Shown here: positions 59,471 to 64,000 of the stretch, piece after piece
Numbering within the stretch: position 1 is the first letter of the stretch
Layout of the letters: each line of letters starts with the position of its first letter
Assembly: GCF_016598485.1 (NCBI RefSeq)
Contig: NZ_JAEMUW010000018.1
Location: forward strand, 62,001-126,000
Length of the DNA: 64,000 nt
Source: Micromonospora coerulea
Lineage (GTDB): Bacteria > Actinomycetota > Actinomycetes > Mycobacteriales > Micromonosporaceae
Direction: 5' to 3'
The notes under the pieces: model-generated
Databases searched by the model: none
What the model was told of the DNA's origin: nothing
The model's input: only the letters and a program-made list of their open reading frames with translations
Position numbers and translations under genes: made by a program

Positions 59471-59660
59471 CGGTCGGTTCCGCCGCGCGGCGGCGACCGG
59501 TGGTCACCACCGCCCGAGGACCTCGGTCGTCCGGTTGGTGACGGATTTCGTCCCGCGCTGACCTCGCCGGGGCTTCTGTCCGGCGCTTGCGGGGTCGAGC
59601 GCCGCCGATCCGGCCTCCTCGGCAGTGCGTACCGGCCGGCCGGTGGGATACCGTCGCCAC

Positions 59661-59879
59661 GTGATGGTCGAGGAGCACTGGTGGAACGGGGACACGACAA
59701 CCCGTGGTCGCCGCGACGTGTACATCCGCACCGACGGGCGTCGGTGGGAGGTCCAGGCGCAGATCGGTGGCGCGCTGGGCCGGTCGAAGGTGCAGGAGTG
59801 CCCCAGCCGTGGTTCGGCGAGCATCCTCGCCGGGGCGTGGCGCGGCGGCGACCCGGCCTGGCGCGAACTGCCCCGCTGA
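59661..59879 (+). CDS. Small hypothetical protein
   Basis: This 72-residue protein (VEEHWWNGDTTTRGRRDVYIRTDGRRWEVQAQIGG...) looks like a compact beta-rich domain. I recognise no family. TACCGT (59649-59654) ends six bases before GTG 59661, which argues for a leaderless start there rather than at the following ATG 59664. Function unknown. Confidence 0.68.
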   Translation: MMVEEHWWNGDTTTRGRRDVYIRTDGRRWEVQAQIGGALGRSKVQECPSRGSASILAGAWRGGDPAWRELPR

Positions 59880-59908
59880 CCACCGCGACGCCCCCGACCC
59901 GGGCGCGG

Positions 59909-60913
59909 TCAGCCGGCCGGTTGGCGGTGGCTGCCCGGGTGCGGGAAGTGCAACCGCACGCTGGTGCTGCTTCCCCCGGAATGCATGGTCACCACGTCGG
60001 CGAGCTGCCGGACCAGCCAGAGACCCCGCCCGCCGATCCGGTCCGCGCTGCCGGGCCGGTGGTAGCCGGCCGTCGGCGGGATGCGCCCCCCTCCCGAGTC
60101 GTCGACCTGGACGATGAGCATGTCACGGTGGTGCCAGCCGCGCAGGCGTACCGGAAGTGATCCGTGCACCAGGCCGTTGGTCGCCACCTCGGTCACCGCG
60201 ACGGCGATGTCATCCGTCGCGTCGGCATCGAACGACCTCGCCACGGCCCACCGGTGCAGCGCGCCCCGCAGCGCGCGGAGCTGGTCCAGTTCGACGAGGT
60301 CCAGGTCGAGGTCGACCACCGACGGCGCCGGGTCCAGCGGGATCTCGCTGCGCACCCGCAGGTAGTCGGCGGCCGGGACGTAGCCCGCGTTGGGTTGCCG
60401 GCCGTCCGCGGTGAGCTCGTGATTGTGCAGGTCACGGACCCTCTCGATGAGGACCGCGGGATGCCGCCGGCTGTCCCAGAGGCAGGTGACCGCGCAGCCG
60501 TACCCGGCGTACGCGTCGCCGCAGGCGGACTCGTACGACAGGTGCGCCGTGGCGCGGTCCACCGGGGCGTCGGGTGCCGGGTCGGCGGACACGTCGGGTT
60601 CGGTGATCACGTGGACCGGGCTGCCGGCGGCGTGCTGCGCGGCCAGATACCGGCGAAGCCCCTCGTAGGCGAAGCCCAGCCGGAGGTGGAAGGCGGCCCG
60701 TTCGCCCCATTCGAGCCGGTCGGCCAGCCCGCCCAGGGTGTCGCGGATGACCCGTTCGACGTGCGCGCCGACCACCAGGTGGACCCGTTCCCGGGCGTCC
60801 AGTGACCGCCGCAGCGCGGGGATGAGCCGATCACGCAGGGTCTCGTCCGAGTCCACGATCAGTGCGGCGTGCACGAACTGGCCCGCCGTGGGCGAGATCT
60901 GGCCGGCGGTCAT
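59909..60913 (-). CDS. MEDS domain sensor with anti-sigma-type ATPase domain (RsbA-like)
   Basis: This 334-residue protein has an N-terminal MEDS (DcmR sensory) domain (about 12-185; HAALIVDSDETLRDRLIPALRRSL, then YESACGDAYAGYGCAVTCLWD) and a C-terminal RsbW-like GHKL ATPase domain (about 200-330; VTEVATNGLVHG as N box, QVDDSGGG and GGRGLWLVRQLAD as G boxes). It probably senses a signal and controls a sigma factor by partner switching. GGAGGAGGG precedes the ATG. A possible 33-residue upstream frame overlaps its start. Confidence 0.87.
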   Translation of the reverse strand: MTAGQISPTAGQFVHAALIVDSDETLRDRLIPALRRSLDARERVHLVVGAHVERVIRDTLGGLADRLEWGERAAFHLRLGFAYEGLRRYLAAQHAAGSPVHVITEPDVSADPAPDAPVDRATAHLSYESACGDAYAGYGCAVTCLWDSRRHPAVLIERVRDLHNHELTADGRQPNAGYVPAADYLRVRSEIPLDPAPSVVDLDLDLVELDQLRALRGALHRWAVARSFDADATDDIAVAVTEVATNGLVHGSLPVRLRGWHHRDMLIVQVDDSGGGRIPPTAGYHRPGSADRIGGRGLWLVRQLADVVTMHSGGSSTSVRLHFPHPGSHRQPAG

Positions 60914-61011
60914 CGGCCCTCCTCCCGGGGCACTCGGGGCCCGGGGCCGGCGCCGCCGATCCACCCCACGGCGTCGGGGGTGGATGCCGGGGCCGGGCGC
61001 CGGTCCGCCAT
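60910..61011 (-). CDS. Possible 33-residue leader frame
   Basis: An ATG at 61011 opens a 33-residue frame (MADRRPAPASTPDAVGWIGG..., ending PREEGR) whose stop overlaps the ATG of the MEDS gene (ATGA). The coupling arrangement suggests a leader or small protein, but the ribosome-binding site (GGAAGG about 13 bases away) is weak and the composition is Pro/Gly-rich. Low confidence. Confidence 0.25.
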   Translation of the reverse strand: MADRRPAPASTPDAVGWIGGAGPGPRVPREEGR

Positions 61012-61229
61012 GTGCCACCACGCCTTCCGGGAGGTCGGGGAAAGCCGGGGCGGTACGGTGTCGGCGCAGCTGTCGATGTCGGTGGCGCGCCTGACGGGGT
61101 AGCTCCCGTGGGACGAGCCTAGCGCGCCCCTCCGACCCCCGCTCGGCTCCGCACGTACCGTGTCGGGACGCCCGACCGGACGTGCGGTGCCGGCCGCGCC
61201 GGTGCCCGGGTCGCGCCGGCCGGGGTCGG
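60914..61229. other. Intergenic region, mostly without gene
   Basis: Apart from the possible leader frame (60910-61011), these 316 bases between two minus-strand genes hold G+C-rich DNA with several small inverted repeats (e.g. around 61130-61190) but no convincing gene. Confidence 0.35.
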
Positions 61230-61940
61230 CTACTCCCGCGGCCCCTTCGAGGCCCGCTCGACCAGGGACTCGGCGACCTCCCGGAGCTTGCGGTTGGAGT
61301 CCTGCGACACCCGGGCCAGGATGGCGAACGCCTCGTCCGCCGTGCACCGGCGCTGGCCCATGATGATGCCCTTGGCCTGCTCGATCACCGCCCGGCTCTG
61401 CATCGCCGCCTGCATCTGCTGGGCCAGGGTGGCGGTGCTCTCGTAGAGCTGCACGTTGGCCAGCGCGATGGCGGCGTGAGCCGCGAGCGTCTGGGCCAGG
61501 TCGATCACCCGGTCGAAGACCCGGGGAGCGCTGCCGTAGATGTTGAGCGCGCCGACCATCGCCTCCTGTATCGGCAGTCCGATCGAGAGCGAGCTGGCCG
61601 CGCCGGCCGCGTACGCCCGGGCGGCCCACTCCGGCCAGCGGCTCTCGGCCGTCATGTCGGGCACCAGCATGGCGGTCCCGGTGGTGGCGGCGTCCAGGCA
61701 GGGGCCGCGGCCCTGCTCGTACTGCCACTCGTCCAGCTTGAGCGCGAGGTCCCCGGTGTGCGCCGCGGTGTACGCCTCGGAACCCTGGATCAGGGTGACC
61801 GACACCTCGGCGGTGCCGGGGATGGTCTCCTTGGCGACCGAGGCGATGTTCGACAGCACGACGTCGAGGTCGGCTTCGTCGTGCTTGATCCTCCCGAGTC
61901 TGATCAGGGCTTCGGCGAGATCGAGGGGTGCCTGCGGCAT
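61230..61940 (-). CDS. GAF-ANTAR domain protein, paralogue 1
   Basis: This 236-residue protein has a GAF domain (about 20-165; DEWQYEQGRGPCLDA, SSLSIGLPIQEAMVGALNIY) and a C-terminal ANTAR domain (about 175-232; MQSRAVIEQAKGIIMGQRRCTADEAFAILARVSQD). ANTAR binds tandem RNA hairpins to prevent termination. It is very similar to the paralogue at 62941, which lies on the opposite strand beyond the STAS gene. ATG 61940 is used; ATG 61973 would add 11 residues and has a nearer GAGG. Confidence 0.9.
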   Translation of the reverse strand: MPQAPLDLAEALIRLGRIKHDEADLDVVLSNIASVAKETIPGTAEVSVTLIQGSEAYTAAHTGDLALKLDEWQYEQGRGPCLDAATTGTAMLVPDMTAESRWPEWAARAYAAGAASSLSIGLPIQEAMVGALNIYGSAPRVFDRVIDLAQTLAAHAAIALANVQLYESTATLAQQMQAAMQSRAVIEQAKGIIMGQRRCTADEAFAILARVSQDSNRKLREVAESLVERASKGPRE

Positions 61941-62189
61941 GAGCTCTGACGTCCTTGTGCGAACCGGCGCCATCGACCTCGGGCGTGAGTGGACAGCGCG
62001 TGGCGGGCGGACCGCGATCGCGGACCGCTGTACCGATCCGGGTGGATCGGGAACCGGCGCCGCTGCTTGACGCTCGCTCGAGACGCCCCGGTCCGGGACG
62101 TCCGCTACAGGAGAAATACTTTACGACGCATCCGGCGTGGCGGCGTCGGGGCGTGCCGGCGGTTCGGCGGGGGCGCGGCCCTCCGCCGG

Positions 62190-62615
62190 TCAGCGCGGTG
62201 GGAGGGTCGACCGGTGCTCCGCGTGGGTCGACAGGTCGGCCAGGCCGAGCTCGTGGCGGACGCCGGCCACCGTGACAATGCGCAGCACGATCGGTGACGG
62301 GTCCCGCACGGTCAGCTGTCCGCCCCGGTCGGTGAGCAGCGCGCGGGCCTGGAGCAGCGCGCTGATCCCGTGGGCGCCGAAGTACGTCACCTCGGACAGG
62401 TCCACGGCCACCGTCGGCGGTGGGGTGCGGGTGAGCGTCTCCACCAGCTCGACCAGCAGGTGGGCGTTGCTCATGTCGACCTCACCGCACACCTTGACCT
62501 GTTTGGTGGGCCCATCGGCGGTGGACGTGAGCCACATGACGGCCTCGTCCGGGCGTAGTGACGCCGAGCCGGTGGGGAGGTGGCGGTCACCGAACGAGAG
62601 CAGGTGGTCTGACAC
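62190..62615 (-). CDS. STAS domain protein, anti-sigma factor antagonist type
   Basis: This 141-residue protein has a STAS domain (about 35-135; VKVCGEVDMSNAHLLVELVE, VAVDLSEVTYFGAHGISALLQA). The phosphorylatable Ser of SpoIIAA-like proteins in D-x-S-x-V lies near DLSEVTYFGAHG, where the usual Ser after Asp is replaced by Gly-Ala, so it may not be phosphorylated there. It probably binds an anti-sigma ATPase such as those encoded at 54682 or 59909. GTG 62615 has GGAGGGG upstream. Confidence 0.85.
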   Translation of the reverse strand: MSDHLLSFGDRHLPTGSASLRPDEAVMWLTSTADGPTKQVKVCGEVDMSNAHLLVELVETLTRTPPPTVAVDLSEVTYFGAHGISALLQARALLTDRGGQLTVRDPSPIVLRIVTVAGVRHELGLADLSTHAEHRSTLPPR

Positions 62616-62940
62616 GGCCCCTCCGACGTGACGATCGGTTGGCGCCCGCCGGACGGATGCCACGGCGAACGGTGAGGGCGCGTGTCTTGACCCGTTCCAG
62701 GAGAGTAGCCCGGCGGCCGCCCTGTGCCCAGGGGCGAGCCGGGCGGGCTTCCGCCTCGCAGGCCGGTGTGTGGCGGGGGCCGGACGGGTACATTGAGGGC
62801 CGGTCCCGTCGGCCTGGGATCCACGGCCGAGGGGCGCGGTTGCGTTCGTCCGGCGATTCCGGCGGTGGCTGACCCGTGACCGTTCCCGACAGCGTCACCC
62901 CACCCGCCGGCAGGACGCGCCGGTCGACAAGGATCCGAAC
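62616..62940. other. Divergent promoter region of STAS and GAF-ANTAR genes
   Basis: These 325 bases contain no convincing gene. A TACATT -10 candidate at 62789-62794 may serve the rightward GAF-ANTAR gene. AAGGA at 62930-62934 is the ribosome-binding site of that gene. Confidence 0.4.
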
Positions 62941-63651
62941 ATGGTGCCAGCGCCGATGGACCCGCCTCAGGCCTTCGCCGAGCTGGGCCGGATCAGACTC
63001 GACGAGGTCAGCCTCGACGACATCCTGCAGCGGATCGCGGACCTGGCCAACCGGACCATCCCCGGCACCCGGGACGTCTCGGTCACGCTGGCCCGCGGCA
63101 GCATCGCCCAGACCGCGGTCGCCACGGGCGAGGTGGCCCTGGTCCTGGACGAGTGGCAGTACGCGCAGGGCCACGGACCCTGTCTGGACGCCTCGGCGAG
63201 CGGCGACAGCCTCTCCGTGCCGGACATGGCGGTCGAGCAGCGGTGGCCGAGCTGGGCGGCCCGGGCCCGGGCCGCCGGGGTGGGCAGCTCCCTGTCGGTC
63301 GGACTGCCGATCCAGGAGGCGGTGGTGGGCGCGCTCAACATCTACGGCGCCGAGCCGCACGCCTTCGACCGGGGTGCGGTCGAGGTCGCGGAGAACTTCG
63401 CCGCGTACGTCGCCGTGGCGCTGGCCAACGCGCATCTCTACGACACGACGGCCGCCCTCGCCCGCCAGATGCAGGAGGCGATGCGCAGCCGGGCCGTGAT
63501 CGAGCAGGCCAAGGGGATCATCATGGGGGAGCGGCGCTGCTCGCCGGAGGAGGCGTTCGCGCTGCTGTCGAAGATCTCCCAGGACGCCAACCGCAAGGTG
63601 CGCGACGTGGCCGAGGCACTCGTCGCCGCGGCGGTCCGCCAGGGCCGCTGA
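62941..63651 (+). CDS. GAF-ANTAR domain protein, paralogue 2
   Basis: This 236-residue protein has the same layout as the protein at 61230: a GAF domain (DEWQYAQGHGPCLDAS, SSLSVGLPIQEAVVGALNIYG) and ANTAR domain (MRSRAVIEQAKGIIMGERRCSPEEAFALLSKISQD). It probably senses a small ligand and binds RNA hairpins to relieve termination. The two genes flank the STAS gene in inverted orientation and probably arose by duplication. Confidence 0.9.
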   Translation: MVPAPMDPPQAFAELGRIRLDEVSLDDILQRIADLANRTIPGTRDVSVTLARGSIAQTAVATGEVALVLDEWQYAQGHGPCLDASASGDSLSVPDMAVEQRWPSWAARARAAGVGSSLSVGLPIQEAVVGALNIYGAEPHAFDRGAVEVAENFAAYVAVALANAHLYDTTAALARQMQEAMRSRAVIEQAKGIIMGERRCSPEEAFALLSKISQDANRKVRDVAEALVAAAVRQGR

Positions 63652-63858
63652 CCGGCGCTGCCCGGTCCGGCCGCGTGCGCCGGTCGCCGTCCGCCGGGTT
63701 GGTCGAGAGCTCTCGGGGGTGTCCGGGGCGGTCCGTCACCCGGGCTGCTCGCGTTCGTCGATCCGCTGCCCGGGCTGCCGGCTATCGTGGGATGACTGGT
63801 GTGCCGGGAAGTCTGGTCGGCGATGGATGACGCGACCCCTGCCGACGAGGAGATGTCC

Positions 63859-64000
63859 GTGACCGACGCCACCCGGCGCCGTGCCAGCCTGTTCGGCCGC
63901 CGCTCCTGGGGCGAGACCCGCCGCATCTCCGCCATCCTTCGCAAGGAGACCGTCGGTGGGGCCCTGCTGCTCGCCGGCGCGCTGCTGGCCCTGATCTGGT
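63859..64000 (+). CDS. nhaA: Na+/H+ antiporter NhaA, N-terminal part (runs off the window)
   Basis: The frame from GTG 63859 encodes TDATRRRASLFGRRSWGETRR, then ISAILRKETVGGALLLAGALLALIW before the window ends. This matches the N-terminus of actinobacterial NhaA (first membrane helix preceded by the FLRxETxGG motif). NhaA exchanges sodium for protons. GAGGAG lies six bases before the GTG; an in-frame ATG at 63853 overlaps that site. The gene is incomplete here. Confidence 0.82.
   Translation, partial: MTDATRRRASLFGRRSWGETRRISAILRKETVGGALLLAGALLALIW

Overview
The window is about 73% G+C chromosomal DNA from an actinomycete, most likely a Micromonospora or a close relative (Micromonosporaceae). 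The evidence is G/C-rich third codon positions, many GTG starts, leaderless promoters of the form TANNNT-N6/7-start codon, and actinobacterial marker genes (SepH, CsoR-type copper repressor, GAF-ANTAR proteins, SHOCT, DUF6153 and MT0933-type small proteins). I saw no rRNA, tRNA, CRISPR array, insertion sequence or phage gene. The DNA reads as ordinary chromosome with a few decayed genes.

Layout. 1-16.3 kb is mainly metabolism: MarR/MFS, an RNA 2',3'-cyclic phosphodiesterase, an aldo/keto reductase, the divisome regulator SepH, SerC, citrate synthase, PdxH/MFS, aldose epimerase, nitroreductase, glutaryl-CoA-dehydrogenase-like enzyme, DUF4230, PspC and L-serine dehydratase. 16.3-22.1 kb is a tight operon that looks like a teichoic-acid-type cell-wall glycopolymer system: ABC-2 permease, ABC ATPase, a CDP-alcohol phosphatidyltransferase with an extra N-terminal domain, and a GT2/CDP-glycerol glycerophosphotransferase fusion. 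22.2-27.3 kb handles sugars (MalK/UgpC-type ATPase, thioesterase-like protein, beta-phosphoglucomutase-type HAD, GH65 phosphorylase). 27.3-32.9 kb holds thioredoxin/MerR, a hydrolase, a 20-bp tandem repeat, an AI-2E-type membrane protein, small stress proteins, an SMP-30 protein, an AsnC remnant and a hemerythrin protein. 33-41.8 kb holds alkaline phosphatase, HAD, a secreted C39 peptidase, F420-type oxidoreductase, a decayed mycosin-like protease, carbonic anhydrase with its HTH neighbour, and a secreted cell-wall hydrolase behind a cyclic di-AMP riboswitch. 41.8-48.9 kb is a metal/copper island (YibE/F, DUF6153, DUF305, SHOCT, CsoR, CopZ, a His-rich secreted protein, CopA) with two CsoR-type operators. 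49-52.4 kb holds CsbD, a lipoprotein, and an overlapping YciI/sigma-factor/RibD-C-domain set. 52.4-59.9 kb holds DUF2786, epimerases, an anti-sigma-type ATPase, a methyltransferase, a PHA-depolymerase-like enzyme and a divergent pair of nucleotide-sugar enzymes. 59.9-64 kb is a signalling cluster (MEDS/HATPase, two GAF-ANTAR paralogues, STAS) followed by the start of nhaA.

Themes. Cell-envelope construction and remodelling recur (SepH, glycopolymer operon, c-di-AMP-controlled hydrolase). Stress regulation recurs too: three genes (hemerythrin, csbD, anti-sigma ATPase) carry a common GGTT-N14/15-GGGGTA promoter like those of SigB/SigF-type factors, and the right end encodes partner-switching components that could control such a sigma factor. 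This link is inferred, because no SigB/SigF gene lies in the window.
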